DNA of 35,504 nt, from NCBI GenBank assembly GCA_027452045.1, contig DAIDHH010000084.1, positions 1 to 35,504 of the forward strand, written 5' to 3'. A program made the translations under genes and the position numbers. The stretch comes from Gammaproteobacteria bacterium. GTDB lineage: Bacteria > Pseudomonadota > Gammaproteobacteria > Steroidobacterales > Steroidobacteraceae. The notes beneath the pieces are model-generated. The model did no database searches and was not told the origin of the DNA. It was given only the letters and a program-made list of their open reading frames with translations. Of the stretch, positions 7,085-15,057 are shown one piece after another (position 1 is the first letter of the stretch; each line of letters begins with the position of its first letter).

Positions 7085-7617
7085 GAGCCGCCTCCGTCCC
7101 GGCGATAGCGCGCGCGACGGTCACGCGAGCGAAGCGTGGACTTCGACAACCCCACCTCATCGGCGGCGCGCCCCCGCGACCACCCGACTTGTCGCAACAA
7201 CTCGAGATTCGATAGATGTCTATTGGCGCGGCAATGCTCCCGAATGGCGGCGGCAAGGTTCCCTTCACGATCAGCGCGATCCTCTATGGCCTCGATGAGC
7301 GCGTCCAGGCCGCAGCATTGCGCGGCCTGTAAGCACTCGGCGGGCGCGCGCTCGGGAATGGCTGATTCAACCTCGACTCGATATTCGAGATACCGCTTCG
7401 TCCTGCCCCACATGCGACCTGCCACGTACGACGTCGCGCTGCCGGCGGCGTTTGAATAGTTCGTCTCACCTCTCGTGAGTTCGAGGCAGAACACATACAG
7501 GTCCTGCCGGATGTCCTCGAGCGGGGCGTGGGAGCGCGCGGCCCACTGTTTACAACTCGGCTCGAGCGTCTCAAAGAGGCTTTGTGCCGCCGCGGCGCGC
7601 CAGTCGTTTTCGATCAT
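7081..7617 (-). CDS. Sigma/HTH-like regulator, copy 2 of a tandem pair
   Basis: The protein has 178 residues from ATG at 7617 (ATGA overlap with the gene before). The N-terminal part AQSLFETLEPSCKQWAAR with LEDIRQDLYVFCLE resembles the region 2 helices of sigma-70-family proteins. The C-terminal part ends in a helix-turn-helix, WSRGRAADEVGLSKSTLRSR, like region 4. It is closely similar to the gene just upstream: I count 29 identities in a 44-residue aligned block. Possible roles are a late-gene activator or a dedicated sigma factor. It could equally be an unrelated HTH protein; the sigma reading is inference. Confidence 0.6.
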   Translation of the reverse strand: MIENDWRAAAAQSLFETLEPSCKQWAARSHAPLEDIRQDLYVFCLELTRGETNYSNAAGSATSYVAGRMWGRTKRYLEYRVEVESAIPERAPAECLQAAQCCGLDALIEAIEDRADREGNLAAAIREHCRANRHLSNLELLRQVGWSRGRAADEVGLSKSTLRSRDRRARYRRDGGGS

Positions 7618-8375
7618 GACGCACTCTCCGCCCGGCGCTTGCGTTCGCGCCGCTCGCGCGAACGAATGGTGGCCTTGGAGAGCCCGATCTCCCGAGCCGC
7701 GCGGCTTTGCGACCAAGTAGCGCGACGCATGATCTCAAGCGACGACAATTCGGCATGCGCCCGGTAATTCTTGCGCAGCGCGGCAGCATCCTCCCGGTCC
7801 TTCTCTCGGCGCCGCTCGATTACTTCCAACCGCTCATCGATGGCGAGACACTGCTCCGCATGGGTCGTGTCTGCCGCCGGGCGCTCGGGCAGCACCTTGT
7901 CGGGGCGCGCGCGGAATTCCCGGTAGCGCTCGGCCGCACCCCACATCCGCCCCGACACGTACACGCTCGCCGCGGCGAATGAGGACTCCGGAGGAGGTCC
8001 ATCCGATGGCGACAGGGGCGCGCTCGGCGCGCGCGTTCGATACTCCGTCTCACCGAGCACGACCTCGAGACACAGGACGTAGAGATCCTGGCGGATATCC
8101 TCGATCGACACGCGCGCGCGGCTGGCCCACTTCTCGCAACTCGGCTCGAGCGCGTTAAAGAGGCTTTGTGCGGCGAGCACTTTCTCCGCCCGCGCATCTG
8201 AATTGCGCTTCACGGGAGCCGTCCGGCGGCCGCCTCTCTCGAAAGAAGCGGCCGCGCGGTTTGTCGCATGACGGTCGGCGGACCCGTCCACCGCGTCCCT
8301 GGGCCCATCGAACCGGTCAGCGGCCGGCGCGCCCGGGGCGGATGTGGGAGACTCCACTGCTGTGCCGAGCATCAT
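7614..8375 (-). CDS. Sigma/HTH-like regulator, copy 1 of a tandem pair
   Basis: The protein has 253 residues from ATG at 8375, overlapping the parB-like stop as ATGA. A disordered N-terminal extension of about 75 residues precedes AQSLFNALEPSCEKWASR and IEDIRQDLYVLCLE, then ends with WSQSRAAREIGLSKATIRSR. The C-terminal two-thirds align with the next gene, so the two arose by duplication. Copy 1 also has an inserted Pro/Ser-rich loop before VYVSGRMWGAAERY; the VAGRMWG/VSGRMWG segment is shared by both. The position near the end of the early operon would suit a middle or late regulator. Confidence 0.6.
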   Translation of the reverse strand: MMLGTAVESPTSAPGAPAADRFDGPRDAVDGSADRHATNRAAASFERGGRRTAPVKRNSDARAEKVLAAQSLFNALEPSCEKWASRARVSIEDIRQDLYVLCLEVVLGETEYRTRAPSAPLSPSDGPPPESSFAAASVYVSGRMWGAAERYREFRARPDKVLPERPAADTTHAEQCLAIDERLEVIERRREKDREDAAALRKNYRAHAELSSLEIMRRATWSQSRAAREIGLSKATIRSRERRERKRRAESAS

Positions 8376-9613
8376 GCCGCCGCCCCTGCCGAGGGCGCGC
8401 GTCCATCCGCGGACGCCGGAGCGCGCTCGGACCACTTGACGTAGGCCCCCTGAACGCCAAACCCCGGCGGTCCCATGTCTCCGCAGACGTAACACGTGAC
8501 GCGCCAGGTATCGCTCGGTCGATCCACGCACACCGCGGCGTGCGCACCCTTCCCGCAATGCGGGCACGGCGGTCCCGCCATCCCGCGATGACCGGGATCC
8601 GGTCCTTCCGAAAGGCGCCTTCCCTCCTGGGGTTGCTGAGAAGTCTGGCTTGCCAGACCCGCTGAGCCAAAAGAAGGGTCCGATCCAGGCGCGGCACCGT
8701 CGCCGGCAGCACTGTCAAAGTCAGAGGACTCCTCGGTCTTGGAGGTCTCAAAGGCTTGTGACCCGATTCCCTTACCACACTGCCCCGTGATCGCCGCCTC
8801 GGCGCATTCGGTCCCAAGCTCCGTCATCTCCCCATCCGACGATGAGTTCTTCCCTGTCGCGCCTTCGACATCCTCCACGGGCGTATCGCCCCCATGCGTT
8901 GCGGACCCTGCCTTCGTCGGACCGCCGCCGGGGCCAAAGAGCGCGGTCTGCTTCTTGGCATTCTGCCGCTCGATGAAGGCCAACGCCTTGCGGCAGCGGC
9001 CGACGGAGATCGGATCGATGGAATCGAGCAGGATCTTCTTCGCCTCGGGGGGCAACGCGCAGTACGACTGCCATGCCTCGACGCTCGAGAGTCGATCGGC
9101 ATGGATGAGCGCGAGTGCATCGGGCGTGCGCGCGATATCGAGCGCGCCTTTGACCCACTCCTCGCTCCGCGCGAGCACATGGGCGATCACCTCCGGCTCC
9201 ATACCGCCTTCCACCAGTTCGCGTACCGCCTCGGCGTACTCGTCGAGCTTCAACTCCTCGCGATGCATGTTCTCCGAGGTCTGCAGCACGCGAAGTTCAG
9301 TCACGCTATGCGTGAGGTAGATACGGCACGGCAGCGTCTCAAGCCCGATGAACTTCGCCGCGCGCCATCGACGCTCGCCGTCGATGATCATCCAGCGCTT
9401 CGTCCCGGGGGCAATCTCGTGCACCCCGATTGGGTGCAGTAGTCCGATGACCGCGATGCTGCGACAGAGCTCACTGAAGCGGTCGGGGTCGATGAACGTG
9501 CGGATCTGATCGGGGTCCGGCACGATATCGTTGACGGGGAGTTCTCGAAACTCCCTGGGTTTCAACGGCCCATCCCCGAACGGTAGTTCGGGGGCAATGT
9601 TTCGCTCGCTCAT
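8372..9613 (-). CDS. ParB-like protein fused to a Lar-type zinc ribbon
   Basis: The protein has 413 residues from ATG at 9613, with GAGG eight bases upstream. The N-terminal ParB/Spo0J domain shows ELPVNDIVPDPDQIRTF (24–40), DGERRWRAAKFIG (78–90) and SENMHREELKLDEYAEAV (113–130), followed by a helix-turn-helix (about 135–160). A long Ser/Gly/Glu-rich linker leads to a C-terminal zinc ribbon PCPHCG…WRVTCYVCGDMGPPG (Cys 350, 353, 374, 377) and an A-x4-W tail like restriction-alleviation protein Lar. No ParA is seen, so classical partition is unlikely. The gene lies between methyltransferases and regulators; a link to DNA modification or anti-restriction is inference. An operator-like palindrome lies inside the gene. 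Confidence 0.8.
   Translation of the reverse strand: MSERNIAPELPFGDGPLKPREFRELPVNDIVPDPDQIRTFIDPDRFSELCRSIAVIGLLHPIGVHEIAPGTKRWMIIDGERRWRAAKFIGLETLPCRIYLTHSVTELRVLQTSENMHREELKLDEYAEAVRELVEGGMEPEVIAHVLARSEEWVKGALDIARTPDALALIHADRLSSVEAWQSYCALPPEAKKILLDSIDPISVGRCRKALAFIERQNAKKQTALFGPGGGPTKAGSATHGGDTPVEDVEGATGKNSSSDGEMTELGTECAEAAITGQCGKGIGSQAFETSKTEESSDFDSAAGDGAAPGSDPSFGSAGLASQTSQQPQEGRRLSEGPDPGHRGMAGPPCPHCGKGAHAAVCVDRPSDTWRVTCYVCGDMGPPGFGVQGAYVKWSERAPASADGRAPSAGAAA
8643..8658. promoter_or_regulatory. Operator-like palindrome inside the parB-like gene
   Basis: GTCTGGC-TT-GCCAGAC has perfect 7-bp arms. It matches the GGTCTGGCATGC variant seen at the pL- and pR-like operators. It lies in coding sequence for the linker, and I see no convincing -35/-10 pair around it on either strand. 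It could be an auxiliary repressor site (looping or roadblock), a ParB-like binding site, or chance. Confidence 0.4.
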
Positions 9614-11310
9614 GATGATTTCCTCACCGTCTCCTGTTCGAATGGTTCTTGGTCGCGAAGGATTTCCTCGACCATCTGGATGCGTGCACCGACCCACGAC
9701 ATGACGTTGATCGCCATGCTGTTGCCGAGCGCCTTGTAGCGGGGACCATCCGCGGCAGACTTGCCGCGGTATGGAATGAGCGTGTAGTCATCGGGAAATC
9801 CCTGAAGCCGCTCGCACTCCCTTGGCGTCAGTCGGCGCACGCCCGCGACATAGCTCACAGTCATGGGGTCGCCGTCACGGCGCATCACGGGCTGAGGCGG
9901 TTCTTCTGGGTTGCTCGGATCGCTGCCGAGACCGACCGAGCGCGCCACATAGCTACGCGAGCTTCCGCCGGTGGCGGCTCGCACCGAGGCAACGTCGGAC
10001 GTTTCGGGCTGTGATCCTCCCTCGCGGCCGCGCAGATTGAACGCAACGGCCAACTGCCCGCCGGCATTCGGGTGCGACCCCGAGTGGCCCATGGCGCGCA
10101 GCGTCGGAGCACACCCGTCGAGCGCGTCCGCACCGTGATCCTTACAAGAGAACGCAATCATCGGCACGCCTTGCCCCGGCTTGCCGCCACCGGCGTTGAG
10201 AGCACCGGCGCGCTGGCCGTCGCCGCTTTCGAGTCTCAGTTCAGAGCGACTGTTTTCCGCGAAGGCAATGGCCTGTGGCCGTGCTCGCCCTTCCAGCGTA
10301 TAGGCCACGCCGTCGGTGGAGACGCCGATGCCATCGGGACTTGCGGCAGGGTTTGCCTCCGTTGCGCGCTCTTGAATCGCAGCAACGAGCGGCACGCCGC
10401 GACCGGTGCCGTCCTCGCTGGCATCGGCCCCTTCGGCCTTCAGACAATGCGCGACGAAGGTCTCCGTCTCGAAATCCATGCGCCCGCTGGCCGTCCCGCA
10501 CGCGTTAAGCGCGGTGGCGACATCGATCGGACCACTCGTGTTATTGCCACCGAAGGCACGCGCAATGAGCGTGTTCCGGTCTTCGCGATAAACCCCGCCG
10601 TTTGAGGCACAGAGCGCGTGCGCCGGCTCTACGAGTCCGCCGTCGAGGTCGAAGTCGGTGCCGAAGCCACCGCTGCCTTGAGGGCGCGCGTTAAGTGTGC
10701 CGGTAATTGTTTGCCGCGCGTCTCTGCGCGGCGGAGGATCCCCGCGCAGGCACGCGGGCTCAAAAAGTACCGCCGCGGCGGGTCGGATGTCTCCAAGATA
10801 TCCGACAAGGATGACACGGCGTCGGCGCTGCGGGACGGCACGAGCGTGTGATTCCACTCGCACGTACTGAGCGTCCAGCACTCGGTAGGCCCACCCATAC
10901 CCGAGTTGAGAAAGCGCCCCGAGGAAGGCACCAAAGTCCCGCCCTCCGTTCGATGACAGGACACCGGGTACGTTCTCCCAGACGATCCAGCGCGGAGCAA
11001 AGCACCGAAGAACCTCGAGGTAGACCATCGTGAGCCGACCACGCGAGCCGCGAAGTCCCGCCCGTCGTCCTGCGATAGAAAAGTCCTGACAGGGCGATCC
11101 GCCCACGAGAAGGTCGATTGTTGCATTCGGCCATTCCTCAAACCGATTGATGTCCCCGAGGTTCGCCACCCCGGGGTAGTGATGCGCGAGGAGCGCGGAG
11201 CAGAAGGGGTCGATTTCCGAGAACGACGCCGGCTTCCACCCGAGACGATGCCACGCAACCGTGGCGGCCTCGATGCCGGAGAAGACGCTGCCGTACACGA
11301 GTTCGGTCAC
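9610..11310 (-). CDS. DNA (cytosine-5) methyltransferase, phage type
   Basis: The protein has 566 residues. Motif I FSGIEAATVAW (10–20), motif IV GGSPCQDFS (70–78, catalytic Cys 74), motif VI WENVPGV (111–117), motif VIII QRRRRVILVG (161–170), and C-terminal motifs IX–X LTPRECERLQGFPDDY and ALGNSMA (about 494–533) are all present. Between VIII and IX is an insert of about 290 residues containing repeated LNA-type segments (GTLNARPQGSG, ALNACGTASG, ALNAGGGKPG), probably the target-recognition region. The start is GTG at 11310: AAGGAGG lies seven bases upstream and the codon overlaps the previous stop as GTGA. No cognate endonuclease is present. Confidence 0.92.
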   Translation of the reverse strand: MTELVYGSVFSGIEAATVAWHRLGWKPASFSEIDPFCSALLAHHYPGVANLGDINRFEEWPNATIDLLVGGSPCQDFSIAGRRAGLRGSRGRLTMVYLEVLRCFAPRWIVWENVPGVLSSNGGRDFGAFLGALSQLGYGWAYRVLDAQYVRVESHARAVPQRRRRVILVGYLGDIRPAAAVLFEPACLRGDPPPRRDARQTITGTLNARPQGSGGFGTDFDLDGGLVEPAHALCASNGGVYREDRNTLIARAFGGNNTSGPIDVATALNACGTASGRMDFETETFVAHCLKAEGADASEDGTGRGVPLVAAIQERATEANPAASPDGIGVSTDGVAYTLEGRARPQAIAFAENSRSELRLESGDGQRAGALNAGGGKPGQGVPMIAFSCKDHGADALDGCAPTLRAMGHSGSHPNAGGQLAVAFNLRGREGGSQPETSDVASVRAATGGSSRSYVARSVGLGSDPSNPEEPPQPVMRRDGDPMTVSYVAGVRRLTPRECERLQGFPDDYTLIPYRGKSAADGPRYKALGNSMAINVMSWVGARIQMVEEILRDQEPFEQETVRKSS

Positions 11311-12500
11311 CGCCTGACCTCCTTGGCGACCCGGACATCGTTTGTGATGCGCGCCACCCGTCCCCGCGCGATCTCGTAATATGACGGCTCTTTCTCGCAC
11401 CCCATGAAGCGAAACCCCTCGCGCAGCGCCGCGACACCGGTACTGCCGCTGCCCATGAACGGGTCGAGAACAACGCCCTCATCAGGGGTCACGAGGCGAC
11501 AGAGGTAGCCAAGGAGTGCCGTCGGCTTCACGGTCGGATGCGCGTTGCCGGTACCCCGGTCCGCGCGACTCGCCTTCGCGCAGTAAAAGAACCGCGCGGC
11601 AGTGCTGCGCCCCGCATCCCCGGAATCGGCTCGAGGCTCCGGCTGACGAGTGACGTGCCTCAGCACGCCGTACACCGAGTTGCGCTGCGGCTCCCCGTCG
11701 TTTCTTGCCGGCGCGAGCTGGCCTGGCGCCTCCGGAAAGTGTCCGAGGACCTCCTCGCTCCCGTCGTGGACGACGTTCGCGGGCCACCGTCCCAGGCGCT
11801 GCGGCGAGACCCGCGATCCGCCCTTGAGTCCGCCGCCGAATCCGCGCTTCGCTCCACTCTCAAAGTGCGCGATCCGCACCACTGCCCCTTCCGGTGCCGG
11901 GACGCGGCACGCATCGATGTGGAGCGCACCGGTTCCGTAGCGCGCGACGTTCGCCTCGAGCGTCCGCTCCGCGAGTGGCTTCCTCGCGAGCACGATGGGC
12001 TCACAGGCCGGTTTCAACGCCGAGCCCCAGCCTTGCCATTCCTCGGCGAGATTCTTCGACTTGGGAAATCCGGAGCCGTACAGCCAGAGGATCGAGTCTC
12101 GTATCTCGAATCCCGCATCCTCGATGGCGCACACCATCCGGTGCGCGGTGCGCGCACCGCCGAAGGCGAGGAGATGTGCCCCCGGCTTCAAGACCCTCAG
12201 ACACTCTCGCCAGAGCGTGGGGTCATACGCGATACCGGTCGCGTCCCACGCGAGGCCCATGAACCCGCGCATCACCGCGCCGCGGGTCGCGGCACTGCGT
12301 CCGCCGGGACGGGCCGCAGTGAGTTCGTAGGGTGGGTCGGTGACGATGGCGTCGATCGACTCGGTGGTGATCGCGCCGAGCACCTCACGGCAATCGGCGA
12401 GGTAGAGGGTCGCCCGGCCGACTCGGCACGGCTGCGGGCCTGCGCCAGCGTCACCTTGCAGCCCGTCCCTCTCCGTTTGTGCCCCGGCGCAGCCGGTCAT
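11307..12500 (-). CDS. DNA methyltransferase, DPPY type
   Basis: The protein has 397 residues from ATG at 12500 (ATGA overlap with the previous gene). Motif IV is VTDPPYEL (53–60), and the SAM site is LDPFMGSGSTGVAAL (about 345–359), preceded by HPTVKPTALLGYL. The order IV then I marks a beta-class N6-adenine or N4-cytosine enzyme; DPPY favours N6-adenine. The central part (about 130–300) is the likely target-recognition domain. The ATG is the first in-frame start after the overlap; a longer frame to 12752 reads antisense-like sequence and was not used. It is an orphan phage-type methyltransferase. Confidence 0.88.
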   Translation of the reverse strand: MTGCAGAQTERDGLQGDAGAGPQPCRVGRATLYLADCREVLGAITTESIDAIVTDPPYELTAARPGGRSAATRGAVMRGFMGLAWDATGIAYDPTLWRECLRVLKPGAHLLAFGGARTAHRMVCAIEDAGFEIRDSILWLYGSGFPKSKNLAEEWQGWGSALKPACEPIVLARKPLAERTLEANVARYGTGALHIDACRVPAPEGAVVRIAHFESGAKRGFGGGLKGGSRVSPQRLGRWPANVVHDGSEEVLGHFPEAPGQLAPARNDGEPQRNSVYGVLRHVTRQPEPRADSGDAGRSTAARFFYCAKASRADRGTGNAHPTVKPTALLGYLCRLVTPDEGVVLDPFMGSGSTGVAALREGFRFMGCEKEPSYYEIARGRVARITNDVRVAKEVRR

Positions 12501-12748
12501 GAGGGACGCTCCTGCTCGGTCTGGTAGAGACAGAAGAGCGGCATGTCGAGCCGGGCGATCTCGATCAGAAATCCGACGACCGCTACCTTCCCCATATCGG
12601 CGCGCGTTCTCTCCGCCCACACGACGGACGCCACGCCGCTCGGCGCATCGACTTCGATATTGATCGCGCTCAGCAGATTGGAGCGACTGAGTTGCCGCTC
12701 GATCCACTGCAAGCGCCTCGGTTCGACTTCCGTCACGGTCTGAAACAT
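12497..12748 (-). CDS. Small hypothetical protein, first gene of the modification operon
   Basis: The protein has 83 residues from ATG at 12748, with GGAG seven bases upstream. It begins MFQTVTEVEPRRLQWIERQL and has a mixed alpha/beta pattern (INIEVDAPSGVASVVWAER, VAVVGFLIEIARLDMPLF). I do not recognise it. The frame is open further upstream to ATG codons inside operator B, but that stretch lies over the promoter and is low in structure. It starts the chain of 4-bp overlaps that runs to the small zinc gene at 5492. Confidence 0.6.
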   Translation of the reverse strand: MFQTVTEVEPRRLQWIERQLSRSNLLSAINIEVDAPSGVASVVWAERTRADMGKVAVVGFLIEIARLDMPLFCLYQTEQERPS

Positions 12749-12946
12749 CCACGGACTCCGTGAGCTTGGTGTTTGGGGACAGGGAGAGGCGCCGGTCGCG
12801 GCGGCCGTGCCCGTCAGATCACACGAACTCGCATCGACCTGCGCCCCGCGTGCGGCGCCATCCCTTGCGGTCCTCTCCGCACGCGGTCCCCCTGTGAGTG
12901 GCGTCGGCGGGTTCCGCCAGCCGGCTTCAAACTCAAACGCGTTCAC

Positions 12947-12976
12947 GTGATATGGCATGCCATACCTGGTGAGCAA
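12947..12976 (-). promoter_or_regulatory. Promoter of the modification operon with operator B
   Basis: On the minus strand, TTGCTC (12976–12971) and TATCAC (12952–12947) are 18 bp apart. Between them and over the -10 lies a perfect 14-bp palindrome TATGGCATGCCATA (12951–12964), 16 of 17 matches to the element operator. The remaining part of the 12,749–12,989 gap is a leader of about 200 bp, with no gene that I can support. Confidence 0.65.
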
Positions 12977-12989
12977 AAATAACCGCCGC

Positions 12990-14588
12990 CTAACCACGAC
13001 CGGCCTCCTTCCCCCCAGGTGTGCCGCGCCTACCGTCACCGGTGAGTGCGGGATTGAGTTCCACGACCCATGATCGTCCCTCGCGGACGATCCGGATCCG
13101 GGCGGCGTCTTCCAGAATGGCCAGCGCCTGTGTGAACCGTTCGCGCTCGCGGACGGGACCCAAGCGCTGTACATCGCGCTTCGTGAAACGAGTCTTGGCG
13201 GTATCGGGAGCGCGTTTGACCAACCACCCGTCGATCAGGACCGCGTCGCCGATTTCAACGGGCAGCGCCAGTTGCCCAAAGAACCGCCGCGCCTCCTGCA
13301 GGTGCCAGTTCATGATCGAGGCAGCGGCGCAGATATGACGCTCAGCCACGATCGTCGCGGCCGGGTCCTCGAACACGGCCAGCACCGCCGCGACCCGCGC
13401 GAGGTTGTCTGCCGCCTTCGCCGCTACGTCCTTCAGGTCCGCCATCTCCCGGGTCGGCCGCATGGAGTGCTCGACGTTATCGTGCCACGTGATCCATGCT
13501 TGTTTCGCAGCCGGTTCCAACGGCAGCGCGCGCGGCACCAGACGGCCATGCTCATCCAGTGTCCCCTGCCGCTCGAGCATCGCGCGCAATTGCGCGTGAT
13601 ACGCCGAGAGCGCGGGGAACCCCGGCGGCGGCTCACAGAAGTCACGGTATCCCTGGGTGCTCTCCGGCCATGCGATGAGAAAACGCGCGAGAAACCCGGA
13701 TGAGCGTGCGAGGCCGCGGGTGCTCTGCACAAAGTCGAGCAGCAGTCCCGACTGCACCTGGATACCGACGGTAAGGCGCGCGCCCGCGACCCGGAAGCTC
13801 TCCTTGGTCCGCCGGTCGATCGTCACACTCGCGCCATCCCATAGAACATTGATTAACGCGAGATTGCGGACAAGCGTCTCCTTGCTCATGCCGTGACCGC
13901 CCAGGATCATTCCGCCCTCGGCCGCCATGATGGCCGCGGAGGGCCACTTCTTCGCCAAGCCCCACGCGATCGCCTCCGGCGTCGTGTCCTCATAGAACAT
14001 CTGCGGGACGCGCGGCGCCTCGGGTTTTGCGCGCTGAGCTTCCGCGAGTTCCGCGACGCTATCGGCACTCGCCGCTTTTCCCTTCTCCTTGCGCAACCCG
14101 GCGGTGAGCGCTTCCATCCTAGCGTTCCACGCAGCCATCTCGGCCTCGAAGTCCTTCGCCTGCTCAGTGTGCTCGTCGATGCGAGCCTGTTCATAGTCGC
14201 GCAAGGGCTTCGCGAAGCAGTTGTCGCAGGCGCTCTTGCGTTCGCCCGATTCGGCAACCGTGATCGAAAAGAGACTGCACGGCCCACGCAACCCTTCAGC
14301 GCGCTCCACGTCCGCGATACCCTGTGCGGCGAGACTCATCGCGGTCACCGCGCTGGTCGCCACCATGGACAGAGGCGCTTTCAAAAAGCCTTGTACCTCC
14401 TGCACCGCCTCGCGCACGACATCGGGCAGGGCTTCGATCGGGTACGGCACCGCGGCGAGCGCCGGGATGATCTGCTCGGGCGTCGGCCAGGCGTCGCCGC
14501 CCGCCTCACCGCGTTTCTCGCGGAAGCGCCGCAAGATCTCCTCCGCCGCGGCACCGCGCGGTTCATAGTCGGTACCCTCAGTGGACAC
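12990..14588 (-). CDS. DUF3987-family replication protein (primase/helicase-associated)
   Basis: The protein has 532 residues from GTG at 14588, overlapping the upstream CHC2 gene by 11 bp. The hydrophobic helix after PLSMVATSAVTAMSLAAQG leads into ITVAESGERKSACDNCF (109–124), the G-x-R-K-S Walker A variant of DUF3987 proteins. A charged coiled-coil-like stretch follows (about 130–190). The C-terminal part (FTKRDVQRLGPVRERERFTQ, AARIRIVREGRSWVVELNP) looks like a winged helix. DUF3987 proteins accompany primase zinc-finger proteins in many phages and islands and are thought to act in replication initiation. The neighbours here agree. Confidence 0.75.
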   Translation of the reverse strand: MSTEGTDYEPRGAAAEEILRRFREKRGEAGGDAWPTPEQIIPALAAVPYPIEALPDVVREAVQEVQGFLKAPLSMVATSAVTAMSLAAQGIADVERAEGLRGPCSLFSITVAESGERKSACDNCFAKPLRDYEQARIDEHTEQAKDFEAEMAAWNARMEALTAGLRKEKGKAASADSVAELAEAQRAKPEAPRVPQMFYEDTTPEAIAWGLAKKWPSAAIMAAEGGMILGGHGMSKETLVRNLALINVLWDGASVTIDRRTKESFRVAGARLTVGIQVQSGLLLDFVQSTRGLARSSGFLARFLIAWPESTQGYRDFCEPPPGFPALSAYHAQLRAMLERQGTLDEHGRLVPRALPLEPAAKQAWITWHDNVEHSMRPTREMADLKDVAAKAADNLARVAAVLAVFEDPAATIVAERHICAAASIMNWHLQEARRFFGQLALPVEIGDAVLIDGWLVKRAPDTAKTRFTKRDVQRLGPVRERERFTQALAILEDAARIRIVREGRSWVVELNPALTGDGRRGTPGGKEAGRG

Positions 14589-15057
14589 GGGATCGTCCCC
14601 ATGACCTCACTCGCTCGGCTGCGCGCGCGCAGCGGCCCGCCACGTCAAGCGCGGCCGTGAGACGCCCCCCTGCTTGGGCCAAGCGATCCACTTGTGCTGC
14701 GTCAACGCGCCCTGTTTCCAGACAATCAGACAGGATCAGCGTCGCGACCAATATCTCATGCTCGACCGCATACAGTGCCTGCTCGGCAGCGACACGCAGT
14801 GCTCTACTCTCGAACCCTCCCTCCCTCGCGGTCGACTTGATGGGCGTCGGAAAGAGATCGGACATCGTGAGGCCAATCGCCTTGACAATAGCCTCCGAAT
14901 CGCAACCCCCGAAGCAATGAATCAGCACCCGCCCATCAGCGGTCTCACCAATGGACAGTGAGGGACGCCGGTCCTCATGGGCGGGACACTTCGCCATCCA
15001 CCGACCGGTACCGCAGCGGCGGACCCCCTCGAGGCGTTCGAGCAACTTATCAATCAT
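14578..15057 (-). CDS. CHC2-type primase zinc-finger protein
   Basis: The protein has 159 residues from ATG at 15057. RWMAKCPAHEDRRPSLSI (19–36) and VLIHCFGGCDSEAIVKAIGL (44–63) give the Cys24, His27, Cys48, Cys52 ligands of a DnaG-type CHC2 zinc finger. The Toprim catalytic domain of a full primase is missing, so it would recognise DNA but need a partner to make primers; the DUF3987 gene overlapping its end is the obvious candidate. The C-terminal half is helical without known motifs. The start overlaps the J-like gene stop by 4 bp. Confidence 0.8.
   Translation of the reverse strand: MIDKLLERLEGVRRCGTGRWMAKCPAHEDRRPSLSIGETADGRVLIHCFGGCDSEAIVKAIGLTMSDLFPTPIKSTAREGGFESRALRVAAEQALYAVEHEILVATLILSDCLETGRVDAAQVDRLAQAGGRLTAALDVAGRCARAAERVRSWGRSRVH

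Noticed and set aside
8372-9613. A ParABS partition locus
   Set aside because: No ParA-type Walker ATPase is next to it, and only one possible parS-like palindrome was noticed.
5701-12500. Restriction–modification systems
   Set aside because: None of the three methyltransferases has an adjacent endonuclease; the neighbours are regulators and phage-type small genes.
12749-12969. An N-terminal extension of the 83-residue protein starting inside operator B
   Set aside because: The extension reads over the promoter and is low in structure; ATG at 12748 has GGAG seven bases upstream.
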